Assembly (NCBI GenBank): GCA_016212095.1
Contig: JACRHH010000001.1
Span: forward strand, 62,001 to 126,000
DNA from: Nitrospirota bacterium
Lineage (GTDB): Bacteria; Nitrospirota; Thermodesulfovibrionia; SZUA-242
Direction of reading: 5' to 3'
Length of the DNA: 64,000 nt
Numbering within the stretch: the stretch's first letter is position 1; each line of letters begins with the position of its first letter. This document shows, piece by piece, positions 50,828-59,802 of this stretch. The notes under the pieces are model-generated. The model was not told where the DNA came from. It worked only from the letters and a program-made list of their open reading frames with translations, and ran no database searches. A program made the position numbers and the translations under genes.

Positions 50828-53800
50828 CTACTCATTCGGCGGCTCGAACCAGGCGTGAGGCGGAGTCACAACTGAATATGAACTATGACATGTATACGTA
50901 CAGTTGACAGGCGTTGCTCTCAATGCATTGTTAGAGTTCCCCACCGTACTGAAATCCAATATTCCATACGCCTCGTTTGGATGCGAAACATCACCTGAAT
51001 AATGATTGTAATTCATCTGATCACGCACCATGGCAACGGAATTACCGCTTCCATGAACCGAATGACATGTAACACAAGTTGCCCCACCAGTCACACCTCT
51101 GTAAACCCAGAATCCGTCTGTCGAGATATGATACCAGTGCAGATTTATACCGGGGAGTATATTGAAATCATCATATGCCCTCTGTGATGGGAAGTTATTC
51201 TGATCCCTGAATTTAGTCTGTATCGAAGCCAAATAATACGGTGGCCTCTGTCCATTAGGCCCATAATTGCCATCGTACCGTCCGCCCTGTTTCACGCCAA
51301 GCACCGACTCCTTGCTCACACGCGGATATGAGGAGTGGCAATCAAAGCATAGCTTGAAATCGTTCAGATTATACTCATCAGGTACTACACTAGGTATTGG
51401 CAGAGTCAAATTAGCGGCAAAAAGCACCTTATTGTCCGTGCCATGAGCATTTCCGTGGCAACCGGTATTCGGCGTGCCGTTACCAAGACAGGTAACCCGC
51501 TTGTCTGCTGCAAAATCACCATGTCCAAACTGTTTGTTCCAGTTTGTCCTGATTGTTGTTGCCGCGACGTAGTTCCCCTGCCCAAGTATTGCTCCGTCGG
51601 AAAACGGGGCCATATTGCCGGCGGCGCCATCATCATCGTGGCAACTAAGACAGAAGGGCTCTGCTGTAGACGGATCGGCAGCATCGTACACATATATGGC
51701 GCCCGTATCGGCATCCTTCAGACGGACATTGCCTTTGGCATGCTGGGACAGATCGTGGCATTTTTCACAATCAGCCTTTGTTGGGATCGAGGCTATTACA
51801 TGATGAGATGTCTTCATGAAATCGCCGCCGGTTCCCGTTCCATCTCCATTCGAATCGACAATCTGCCTGCGGTTCACAACCGCTCCCTTGTGGCAGTCGA
51901 AACAAACAAACGCTGAGCCGCCCCAAACCGGGCTGTTGCCTCCATGGCAGTTGGCGTTCGAGCAGCGACGCGTACCAAGATCGTAACTAAATGAATATGG
52001 AGTCCCACCCTGAATGTCATACGTGCCGTTGATATGGAGTGATGGATTGGTTATTGAAACACCATCGGTTGTGGTTCCGTTATGACAGGCAGAACACTTG
52101 AACCCGGAAGTTTCGACATGCTTCGCGTGGCTGTTTGTCTTGGGAGTGCCGTTTGCATAATCCGGCATGGCTGCAACATTACCCACCACATAGGTTCCGT
52201 GACAGCCGCTGCAATCGAGAGTCTGTCCCCAGACCGGGCTGTGGAATACGCCGCCTACACTCTTTGTGCCATCACTGTGGCAATAGATATTGGAGCATGT
52301 TTTACTGCCCGATGCCTGATACAAATCACCGCCCGCACTTGTAGGCCCCCATGCAACATCGGCTGCCTTGCTCAAATGCTTCGACTTGTCTTTAATGGTA
52401 CGATTGTCGCTGACAGTATCGTTATGACACTCGACACATCCCTTGCGTCCCACCCGAACATGCTTGTCATGGCTCCCGGAATTCATCGTGAGGGATGCGG
52501 AATGGTCATTTTTGTGGCAGAAAGTGCAATCCGCAGGAACCGCAGTCTCTCCCCACTTCGTTATTCCGGCCACGCCGTTCGGCACCCCGCCGCGTCCATC
52601 GCTATGGCAGTATAGGGCTGAGCAGTTACCGTAGCCATCGCCCGGAGATATACTTCCGCTATATGAGGCGCTCCCCAGATTGAGACCGTTTCGATCCATG
52701 ATCGAGCCGCTAAACACATTAACGGCATCATTGACATGCAGGGAACCGGATCCGTTATGACCGTGGCACGTCTCGCAGTTGAAGCGTGAGCCATAACCCG
52801 ACGAAGACAGATGCTTTGAATGACTGCCGCTGTCCATGAGCGTCTGATCGCCATCAACGCCATTACCGTTATGACAACTTCCGCACTGAACCGAATTCGC
52901 ACTTCCCCAAAGAGGCTGTTTAAATTCGCCTGCCGCACCGGTAAGCGCCAAACCGCCGTTCTTCTGTACTATGGAATGACAGGATGCATTACTGCAATAG
53001 CCATACCCGTTTCCCCGTGCGCCATCAGCCCTTGTAACTCCATTGGAAGTATACATCCAGACCGGAACGTCAATTATGCCATTAAGGTGAATATTGCCAT
53101 TATGACAGCGCGAACATGCTATTCCAGCGCCTGTCACATGCTTCACATGACTTCCGGTTGCAATTTTGGGCCTGGCCGTCGAGCCGTCGCCACCATGACA
53201 GGAGCCGCATTCTCCGCTTGCCTTATCGCCCCAATCAGGTAGAGCATAAACGGGAGTCGCCGACAAACCGTCAGCCGACTGCCCGGAACTGTGGCAATAG
53301 ATGTTATTACATTCCTGCTTGTCCAACGTATTCATGGTAACACCGGCACTGTAACTATATGTAGCATCCGCAAACGGTTTACCGTCGAACTGGCCACCCT
53401 CGGCGATACCGCTAAACGACAGCGTAAGAACCCCGTTAGGCATTACAAAACCATTATGACAATTCTGGCAATCGAAACCGTAATCGACGACATGACGCCT
53501 GTGCTGACCGATCGGATGGCCTGTTGGCGGACTCAGCATGTCCGATCCATCGTCGCGTATCGGAGCTCCTACGGATTCCTTGCTTCCGTGACACCCTTCA
53601 CAAGACACCTTGAATCCGTTGAGCTTGTTGTGGCAGCCGGCACAATTTTCCCGCCCGGTTACACCGTAAGCGTGTGGATTGCTCCATTCCAGCCCGGCGG
53701 TCTGACATGCCGCCTTGGTAGTGTACTGGGAATCCTGACATAGCCAATTGGTCCACATCTTCCCTGCCGCCTGACATGTCGCCTGTGTCTTGTATTGGGA

Positions 53801-54739
53801 GTCGGAACAACTCCAGTTAGTCCATGAACCTCCGTTTGTTTCACACGACGCCTTGGTGGTATATTGCCCCTGCTCCACGGCGCAATACCATTTTATCCAC
53901 TTCGCTCCCGCAGCGGAACATGTTGACTCACTTGAGAAATTAAGATTCGTACACATGCTTCCGTCACTGCGGAAAAAACGCAACTTGGTATGACAGACCT
54001 GACAGATACCATTGACAGTCGAGTCTCCGTCATTGTCCACGAAAGAGTAGTTGGTGCTTGCCCCATTGTTATCGAAGAACTTCACATCAGCGTAATTGAC
54101 TGTATAATTAACATCCTTGCCATAGAACAATACGAAAGTGGACTGTGGAGCCAATGCAGAAGCGTCTCCCCTTACGGTTAGTGTTGAGTCTCCGTTACTG
54201 AGGATTTTATACATGGCGGAAGCGCTTCCCGCCTTAATGGTATAGCCCTTCCAGTCCTTGAGTTCCTGATTCCATGTAAACTTCTGGCCTGACAGGTTTT
54301 TCCATAGAGTTACAAGCGAAGTATTTAAATTACTGTCGTAGGTAATTGCAGGAGTAGTTGCGATATACCCATTCAAGATCGCACTGTCCGGCCATGTTGA
54401 AGACTGTTTTTGATAATGATGCTCATGACAATCACGGCAACCTCTAGTCCAAACGCCATATTTCGTGCCAAGGATGGTAGATGAGTGAGTCTCTTTCATT
54501 GGCGCATCGACGTCATTATGACAAAACCAGCAGACCTTGTTAACTCTGGTGTCATCAAGATCATTCTGAGTATTATTCCAGAACGGTAAAGTACCGGTCA
54601 GCACCCAATGGCATTTTCCGCAACTGATCCCGTTGGTTTTATCGTGAGGCGCATCAAGTGCCATGACTTCACCGCGAGCCACAAACAACCCGACTGCAAG
54701 CAACAATGCACCGAAAAGAACTTGCAAGCGACTATTCAT
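50828..54739 (-). CDS. giant multiheme c-type cytochrome (about 25-27 hemes) with heme-free domains
   Basis: Protein of 1303 residues with a signal peptide (1 to about 28) and ribosome site AGGAGGGG. I count 20 CxxCH and five CxxxxCH motifs (CNNIYCH, CSNASCH, CSALYCH, CSNIYCH, CSNANCH), plus one CX9CH and one CX3CH. Three hemes lie before residue 105. Residues about 130-245 are a beta-rich, heme-free domain. Residues 263-352 hold four repeats of 23-25 residues with paired cysteines and WTNW (Cys274, 299, 322, 345 and 286, 311, 334). The remaining hemes follow. It is probably periplasmic or extracellular in long-range electron transfer. No lipobox is seen. Confidence 0.92.
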   Translation of the reverse strand: MNSRLQVLFGALLLAVGLFVARGEVMALDAPHDKTNGISCGKCHWVLTGTLPFWNNTQNDLDDTRVNKVCWFCHNDVDAPMKETHSSTILGTKYGVWTRGCRDCHEHHYQKQSSTWPDSAILNGYIATTPAITYDSNLNTSLVTLWKNLSGQKFTWNQELKDWKGYTIKAGSASAMYKILSNGDSTLTVRGDASALAPQSTFVLFYGKDVNYTVNYADVKFFDNNGASTNYSFVDNDGDSTVNGICQVCHTKLRFFRSDGSMCTNLNFSSESTCSAAGAKWIKWYCAVEQGQYTTKASCETNGGSWTNWSCSDSQYKTQATCQAAGKMWTNWLCQDSQYTTKAACQTAGLEWSNPHAYGVTGRENCAGCHNKLNGFKVSCEGCHGSKESVGAPIRDDGSDMLSPPTGHPIGQHRRHVVDYGFDCQNCHNGFVMPNGVLTLSFSGIAEGGQFDGKPFADATYSYSAGVTMNTLDKQECNNIYCHSSGQSADGLSATPVYALPDWGDKASGECGSCHGGDGSTARPKIATGSHVKHVTGAGIACSRCHNGNIHLNGIIDVPVWMYTSNGVTRADGARGNGYGYCSNASCHSIVQKNGGLALTGAAGEFKQPLWGSANSVQCGSCHNGNGVDGDQTLMDSGSHSKHLSSSGYGSRFNCETCHGHNGSGSLHVNDAVNVFSGSIMDRNGLNLGSASYSGSISPGDGYGNCSALYCHSDGRGGVPNGVAGITKWGETAVPADCTFCHKNDHSASLTMNSGSHDKHVRVGRKGCVECHNDTVSDNRTIKDKSKHLSKAADVAWGPTSAGGDLYQASGSKTCSNIYCHSDGTKSVGGVFHSPVWGQTLDCSGCHGTYVVGNVAAMPDYANGTPKTNSHAKHVETSGFKCSACHNGTTTDGVSITNPSLHINGTYDIQGGTPYSFSYDLGTRRCSNANCHGGNSPVWGGSAFVCFDCHKGAVVNRRQIVDSNGDGTGTGGDFMKTSHHVIASIPTKADCEKCHDLSQHAKGNVRLKDADTGAIYVYDAADPSTAEPFCLSCHDDDGAAGNMAPFSDGAILGQGNYVAATTIRTNWNKQFGHGDFAADKRVTCLGNGTPNTGCHGNAHGTDNKVLFAANLTLPIPSVVPDEYNLNDFKLCFDCHSSYPRVSKESVLGVKQGGRYDGNYGPNGQRPPYYLASIQTKFRDQNNFPSQRAYDDFNILPGINLHWYHISTDGFWVYRGVTGGATCVTCHSVHGSGNSVAMVRDQMNYNHYSGDVSHPNEAYGILDFSTVGNSNNALRATPVNCTYTCHSSYSVVTPPHAWFEPPNE

Positions 54740-55003
54740 TTTGTTCCCCTCCTACATAATTATCCGGGAAATACGATCTCTCCGAAATCGCAAAACGCTG
54801 AAGAGCCTGCCCAATCGACAGACCCCCAAATGCAAATGCAATTATCGTGCAACCATAAGCCCTCTATATATCAATGTGTTAAGCGGTGAGTCTCAGAGCT
54901 AAGAACAACACGGGTGCGTTATAATGCTCACCATGCGCGAAATGCAACACGAATTAGACGAAACACCCGGAAATCACATCAATCCATATTTATATGATAA
55001 AAC
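54740..55003. other. intergenic region upstream of giant cytochrome
   Basis: About 260 bp, AT-rich relative to its flanks, between co-directional panD and the cytochrome gene. I checked for the conserved core of c-di-GMP (GEMM) riboswitches and did not find it. No convincing hairpin terminator after panD is visible. The cytochrome promoter is expected here. Confidence 0.35.
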
Positions 55004-55390
55004 CTATAACCGCTTTCCCGAAGAATAACTATCCCGTACTACCTCGGTGATATGATTGCTGCCATCAACTTTAATTATTGCCGGTTGGTAGTCCTTCAGT
55101 TCGTCATCGGTGAGATATTCATAGCAAAAAATAATCACCCGATCCCCCGGAACTCCCTTTCTTGCCGTTGGACCGTTCAGGCATACCACTCCCGATCCAT
55201 ACTCACCGGGGATCACATATGTCCCGAAACGCTCTCCGTTGTTCAGGTTACTTATAAGTACCTGCTCATACGGCAGCATTCCGGCCTTCTCCATAAGCAG
55301 TGAATCGAGCGTTAAACTGCCCTCGTATTCCAGATTCGATTCCGTAACAGTGGCGCGATGAACCTTGCATCTCAACATGCATCTAAGCAC
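55004..55390 (-). CDS. panD: aspartate 1-decarboxylase proenzyme
   Basis: Protein of 128 residues. The family N-terminus (MLxxKxHRATVT form) and the self-cleavage site YEGSL are present; cleavage before Ser gives the pyruvoyl group. Tyr and Arg of the active site lie in NGERFGTYVI and the C-terminal VIIFCYEYL is conserved. It forms beta-alanine for pantothenate and CoA. It starts 9 bp after gatC, an unusual partner; other pan genes are not in the window. Confidence 0.95.
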   Translation of the reverse strand: MLRCMLRCKVHRATVTESNLEYEGSLTLDSLLMEKAGMLPYEQVLISNLNNGERFGTYVIPGEYGSGVVCLNGPTARKGVPGDRVIIFCYEYLTDDELKDYQPAIIKVDGSNHITEVVRDSYSSGKRL

Positions 55391-55399
55391 GACCTTCTC

Positions 55400-55687
55400 C
55401 TAATCCTGCCCTATGATCTTCGGAACCCGGAAACATCCGGATGAAGCTTCCGGAGCGTTAGCCAGTATGGCTTCACGGGCAAAAGAACCAGCTTCATCAT
55501 CATCGCGAAATACATTCCGCATTCCAAGCACATGTGCCGTAGGCTCGACTTCGTCCGTACAAATTGTGTTCAGCTTTTCGGCATAAGAAAGTATGTTGCC
55601 GATCTGGGATGCAAAGCGTTCCATTTCGTCTTCCCTGAGATCGAGGCGGGCCAGCAAGGCTATATGTTGAATTTCATTGATATCCAT
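55400..55687 (-). CDS. gatC: Asp-tRNA(Asn)/Glu-tRNA(Gln) amidotransferase subunit C
   Basis: Protein of 95 residues with the GatC pattern IQHIALLARLDLREDEMERF, ILSYAEKLN and, near the C-terminus, FRVPKII. GatC holds GatA and GatB together in the transamidosome. gatA normally follows directly but here panD does, so gatA and gatB must be elsewhere. It lies 39 bp downstream of the helicase gene. Confidence 0.93.
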   Translation of the reverse strand: MDINEIQHIALLARLDLREDEMERFASQIGNILSYAEKLNTICTDEVEPTAHVLGMRNVFRDDDEAGSFAREAILANAPEASSGCFRVPKIIGQD

Positions 55688-55726
55688 AACCGGTTTGAGA
55701 GGTGAACCTGCAGCACAAGCCCCTGA

Positions 55727-57844
55727 CTATATAACCTCAAGATTAGCAAACTTGAGCGCAAGCCTTTTCACGCCCACGCTGGAAAAATTCACCGTTATTT
55801 TCGCTGCATCACCATCACCCACGAAATCGCGAACCACGCCTGTTCCCCAGGTTATATGCCGAACCCGCGCACCAACCGGAAACGGCAGTATTGCTCCATG
55901 CAGCCTGGGCAGCACCGACGGTTCGGCAGCCTCCCTTCGTGTAGCCCTCTCAATAACCGAGCAGAGATCAGACGGTATTTCCTTAAGAAAACGTGACGGT
56001 TCCTGCGACTGCACTCGCGCATAAAACCTGCGGCTTGCCGCTCCGGAAAGAAACAGCATGTCACATGCGCGGGTCATCCCCGTATACAGCAGCCTTTTTT
56101 CACGCTCGATCAATTCAGGATCATCCTTGCACGCATGAGAGTTAGGGAGCAACCCTTCCTCCAGGCCGGTTATATAAACTACCGGGAATTCCAGTCCACC
56201 CGCCTCCGGAAATGTCATGACCGTTACCGCATCCGCCACACCGGCTCCGTCCGAATGCGAGATAACAGAGACATGATCCAGAAATTCATCAAGCTTCCTG
56301 TCGCCTGCGGCTTCAATCAACGCATTGATGTTCGCTGTCTTGACAGCGCCTGATTTATCCTGAGACAACCACTCCATATAACCGGATTCGTCAAGCAGCT
56401 TTCTTAGAATGTCACCGGCACTCGCATCCGGCTTGCTGAAAGACTGCACAAGTTCTATTAAATTTCTCACCTTGATCTGCGATTTTCGCGCTCTCGAAGT
56501 CCGCTTGAGCGTTTCAAAGAGGCTTGTTCCGTCACGCCGGGCCGCCTCGCAAGTCTTTCCAATGGCAGTCTCGCCCATGCCGCGCGGAGGGCTGTTTATG
56601 ATCCGGCGCAGGCTTACCGAATCGTTAGGATTCAGCACCACCCTTGCATACGCAAGCGCATCCTTGACTTCAGGCTTCTGATAGAACATGAAGGCGGACG
56701 GCGCATAATATGGAATGCCCTCCCTACGGAAAGCCTCCTCTATCGGACGCAGTTGCATGCCCAAACGATAGAGCACGCAAAAATCGGAATAGCCGTACTT
56801 GCCTGAGAGATAAAGCTCCCTGATCCCGTGCGCAACATGCGCGGCTTCCTCGGTTTCAGTGGCGGCATGAAAATATACAGGCCTTGTTCCGGCCTGACGA
56901 ACCGTTTTAAGTGGTTTCAGTGACTTGACGCCTTTTTTTGCGGTTCCATTCCCCATAACAGCGCAAACCACGTCGCTTATGCAAGGAGTGCTCCGGTAAT
57001 TGCTCTCAGGACGAAAAACACGCGCGGCCCTGTAATCCTTCCGGAACAGCTCCACATAATCGGCGCACGAACAGGACTGCCCGCCAAGCCACTGATTGGT
57101 GTCTGCGGCAACCATGATGTTCCCGTTATCTCCGGAAAGCAGTGTTACCAACCGATACTGTGCAGGAGTAACTGTCTGGAAATCGTCCACCATTACATGC
57201 CTGGCCTGCCTTCTGTAACGATCGAGCACGTCGGGCCGTTCATCCAGAAGCCTCACAGAGTTCATCACCAGATCGTCATAGTCCATGGCGTTGTTTTTCC
57301 GAAGTTCACCCTGATAACGCATGTATACCCTGGCAAGCTTTTCCTCGAATCCGAAGCTTCCGCCGCCTTCCAGAAAATGATCAGGCGTGACCATATCCGC
57401 CTTCAAAGAGCTTATTCGTCCGGCTATTCCACGGAAAAGCGCCTCATGTATCTTGAATTCCTTCAGAATCGACCGGATAAGACAGAACCTGTCATCGTCG
57501 TCGTAGATGATGAAATCCCTGCTGAAACCGATAGACTCGCAATCATCCCGCAATATCCAGCGGCAAAGCGCCTGAACCGTATCCATGCGCAGCATTTCCG
57601 ACATGGAAGCCCCGGCGGCCTTTTCGACAAGAGATTTCATGCATGATGCAGCCCTTCTGGTCAGGGCAAGTGTTATCACCTCGTCCGAGGTTGCATCGCC
57701 AGACTTGACAAGCATTAGATGGCGGAGCGCCAGAATACGGGTTTTACCACTGCCCGCGCCTGAAATAATCAATGCCGGGCCGCCCTGATGCATCAGGGCT
57801 TCCAGTTGAGACTGACTGTGTCCTTCAAGAAATGAATGCTTCAA
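55727..57844 (-). CDS. UvrD/PcrA-like helicase with divergent motifs
   Basis: Protein of 705 residues. Walker A is intact (SGAGSGKT, about 28-35). Motif II reads VDDFQTVTPAQY (Asp220-Asp221) where the family has DEFQD, so the catalytic Glu is replaced by Asp. Motif Ia (ALTRRAASCM) and motif III (ADTNQWLGGQS, where the family has GDxxQSIYxFRGA) are also altered. Motif IV (SNYRST) and VI (LLYTGMTRAC) remain, and the C-terminus carries the usual UvrD/PcrA barrel (HITWGTGVVRDF). A reduced or altered ATPase is possible. Its place before gatC matches the pcrA-gatC order in relatives. Confidence 0.87.
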   Translation of the reverse strand: MKHSFLEGHSQSQLEALMHQGGPALIISGAGSGKTRILALRHLMLVKSGDATSDEVITLALTRRAASCMKSLVEKAAGASMSEMLRMDTVQALCRWILRDDCESIGFSRDFIIYDDDDRFCLIRSILKEFKIHEALFRGIAGRISSLKADMVTPDHFLEGGGSFGFEEKLARVYMRYQGELRKNNAMDYDDLVMNSVRLLDERPDVLDRYRRQARHVMVDDFQTVTPAQYRLVTLLSGDNGNIMVAADTNQWLGGQSCSCADYVELFRKDYRAARVFRPESNYRSTPCISDVVCAVMGNGTAKKGVKSLKPLKTVRQAGTRPVYFHAATETEEAAHVAHGIRELYLSGKYGYSDFCVLYRLGMQLRPIEEAFRREGIPYYAPSAFMFYQKPEVKDALAYARVVLNPNDSVSLRRIINSPPRGMGETAIGKTCEAARRDGTSLFETLKRTSRARKSQIKVRNLIELVQSFSKPDASAGDILRKLLDESGYMEWLSQDKSGAVKTANINALIEAAGDRKLDEFLDHVSVISHSDGAGVADAVTVMTFPEAGGLEFPVVYITGLEEGLLPNSHACKDDPELIEREKRLLYTGMTRACDMLFLSGAASRRFYARVQSQEPSRFLKEIPSDLCSVIERATRREAAEPSVLPRLHGAILPFPVGARVRHITWGTGVVRDFVGDGDAAKITVNFSSVGVKRLALKFANLEVI

Positions 57845-57881
57845 TTATATGACTGCTCCAAAATGACGTCATGCTGACGCC

Positions 57882-59750
57882 TTACTCCACCGTCACGCTC
57901 TTTGCCAGATTCCGCGGCTGATCCACATCGCAACCCCTGAGCACCGCTATGTGATACGCGATAAGCTGAAGAGGCAGCGAAAACAGAAGCGGCGCAAGAA
58001 GCGGGTGTGATCTCGGTATCGCGAAAACGTCCTTTGCCTTGCCGCCAAGTTTCGAATCGGCTCCGGTTTCAGCGTTTCCAGCTTCAGCTCCATCATCAAC
58101 GCAGATGGCGATGATCTGGCCGCCACGGCTACGCGCTTCCTCTATATTACCAAGTATCTTCAGGAAAGAGCCATCCCCCGGCGCAAGCACCACCACAGGC
58201 AACTCCTCGTCGATAAGCGCGATAGGCCCGTGCTTCATCTCTCCAGCCGGATAACCCTCGGCATGGATATATGAAATTTCCTTGAGCTTGAGCGCTCCCT
58301 CAAGCGCCACGGGGTAGTTCAAACCCCGCGCAAGATAAAGGAAATCCGACGCCTTGAAGTACCGTCGCGCCATATCGGCAATCTCCGATTCGCGATGCAG
58401 GATGTTCTCCATCTGGTGCGGAATGGTTATCAGCCCGTTCAGGAGTTCAAGAGCCTGTTCGCGCGAAAACGTTCCGCGCGCCTCGCCCATCGAAAGCGCA
58501 AGCATGTAAAGCGCGGCAAGCTGGGACGTAAACGCCTTGGTGGATGCAACGCCTATTTCGGGGCCTGCATGGGTGTATATCACCGCGTCCGCCTCGCGCG
58601 CGGAACTGCTGCCCACGACATTGCAGATGCTGAGCACCTTCGCGCCGCGCCGCTTGGCCTCCTTCTGGGCGGCAAGCGTGTCGGCGGTTTCGCCGGACTG
58701 CGTTATAGCCACGAACAGATCGCCCGGCCCGATTATGGGATCGCGATAGCGGAATTCAGAGGCGATGTCGGTTTCCGCACCGATGCGGGCGACAGACTCC
58801 AACAGATACTTGCCGACAAGCCCGGCGTGCCACGACGTGCCGCAGGCAACCAGGAATACCTTCCGCACATCGGCCAGCATCTCCTTCGCAAATCCTATCT
58901 CTTCGAAGTTGATACCGCCCGTCTCAAGCGAAAACCTGCCGCGGATAGTATCCATTACCGTGCGCGGCTGCTCGAAAATCTCCTTCAGCATGAAGTGCCG
59001 GTAGCCGCCCTTTTCGGCCATCGCCGGACTCCATGTAATCTTTTCGACCTTCGCCTCAACCGGATTGCCCTCGAAGTCGGTAATCGAAACGCCGTCCGCC
59101 GTTAGAACCGCCATCTGGCGGTCGTGCAGAATAATTACGTCCCGCGTATGGTTCAACAGCGCCGGAATGTCGGAGGCAAGCAGGTATTCGCCCTCGCCCA
59201 ACCCCACAACCAGCGGGCTTTCCTTCTTGGCCGCCACAATCTTTCCCGGCTCGCGGTCGCTCATCACGCCGATGGCGAACGATCCTTCCGCCTCGTTGAC
59301 CGCGATACGGACAGCCTCTTCGAGCAACAGCGATGGATTCTGCTCGCAGTGGTACGCGATAAGGGCGCTCAAAACCTCCGAATCGGTATCGGAACTGAAT
59401 TCATAACCAAGTTTTTTCAACCGGCTCTTGAGCGACATGTAGTTTTCGACAATGCCGTTATGAACGATAACCACATTCCGCACGCGATGCGGATGCGCGT
59501 TCGCCTCGGTCGGGCCGCCGTGGGTGGCCCATCGAGTGTGGCCAAGCCCGATGAAACTGGACAGATTCTCGCCGCCCACAAGCGACTCAAGCTCGCGGAT
59601 TTTGCCAACACATCTACGCACATCGAAGCCCGTATCGGTTGGGAAAACTATTCCGGCGGAGTCGTAGCCTCGGTATTCAAGCTTTTTCAGGCCATCTATA
59701 AGGATTGGAACCGCGTTACGATTGCCGATGTATCCGATTATTCCGCACAT
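57882..59750 (-). CDS. glmS: glutamine-fructose-6-phosphate aminotransferase (isomerizing)
   Basis: Protein of 622 residues. The N-terminal nucleophile is Cys2 in MCGIIGYIG, with GHTRWATHG; two SIS domains follow (CGTSWHAGLVGKY, QSGETADTLAA) and the end reads DQPRNLAKSVTVE as in GlmS. It makes glucosamine 6-phosphate from fructose 6-phosphate and glutamine. It lies 52 bp downstream of glmU, its pathway partner. I see no glmS ribozyme in the gap. Confidence 0.97.
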   Translation of the reverse strand: MCGIIGYIGNRNAVPILIDGLKKLEYRGYDSAGIVFPTDTGFDVRRCVGKIRELESLVGGENLSSFIGLGHTRWATHGGPTEANAHPHRVRNVVIVHNGIVENYMSLKSRLKKLGYEFSSDTDSEVLSALIAYHCEQNPSLLLEEAVRIAVNEAEGSFAIGVMSDREPGKIVAAKKESPLVVGLGEGEYLLASDIPALLNHTRDVIILHDRQMAVLTADGVSITDFEGNPVEAKVEKITWSPAMAEKGGYRHFMLKEIFEQPRTVMDTIRGRFSLETGGINFEEIGFAKEMLADVRKVFLVACGTSWHAGLVGKYLLESVARIGAETDIASEFRYRDPIIGPGDLFVAITQSGETADTLAAQKEAKRRGAKVLSICNVVGSSSAREADAVIYTHAGPEIGVASTKAFTSQLAALYMLALSMGEARGTFSREQALELLNGLITIPHQMENILHRESEIADMARRYFKASDFLYLARGLNYPVALEGALKLKEISYIHAEGYPAGEMKHGPIALIDEELPVVVLAPGDGSFLKILGNIEEARSRGGQIIAICVDDGAEAGNAETGADSKLGGKAKDVFAIPRSHPLLAPLLFSLPLQLIAYHIAVLRGCDVDQPRNLAKSVTVE

Positions 59751-59802
59751 AGTACCTGTTCAAGCGGCAATTGCCGCCCTCCTCCTGACGATATTTTGCT
59801 CA

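Noticed and set aside
54740-55003. c-di-GMP riboswitch upstream of the giant cytochrome
   Set aside because: Geobacter cytochrome genes often have one, but the conserved GEMM core sequences were not found on the relevant strand.
57845-59802. glmS ribozyme or other leader RNA
   Set aside because: The 52 bp between glmU and glmS is too short for the ribozyme and has no matching sequence.
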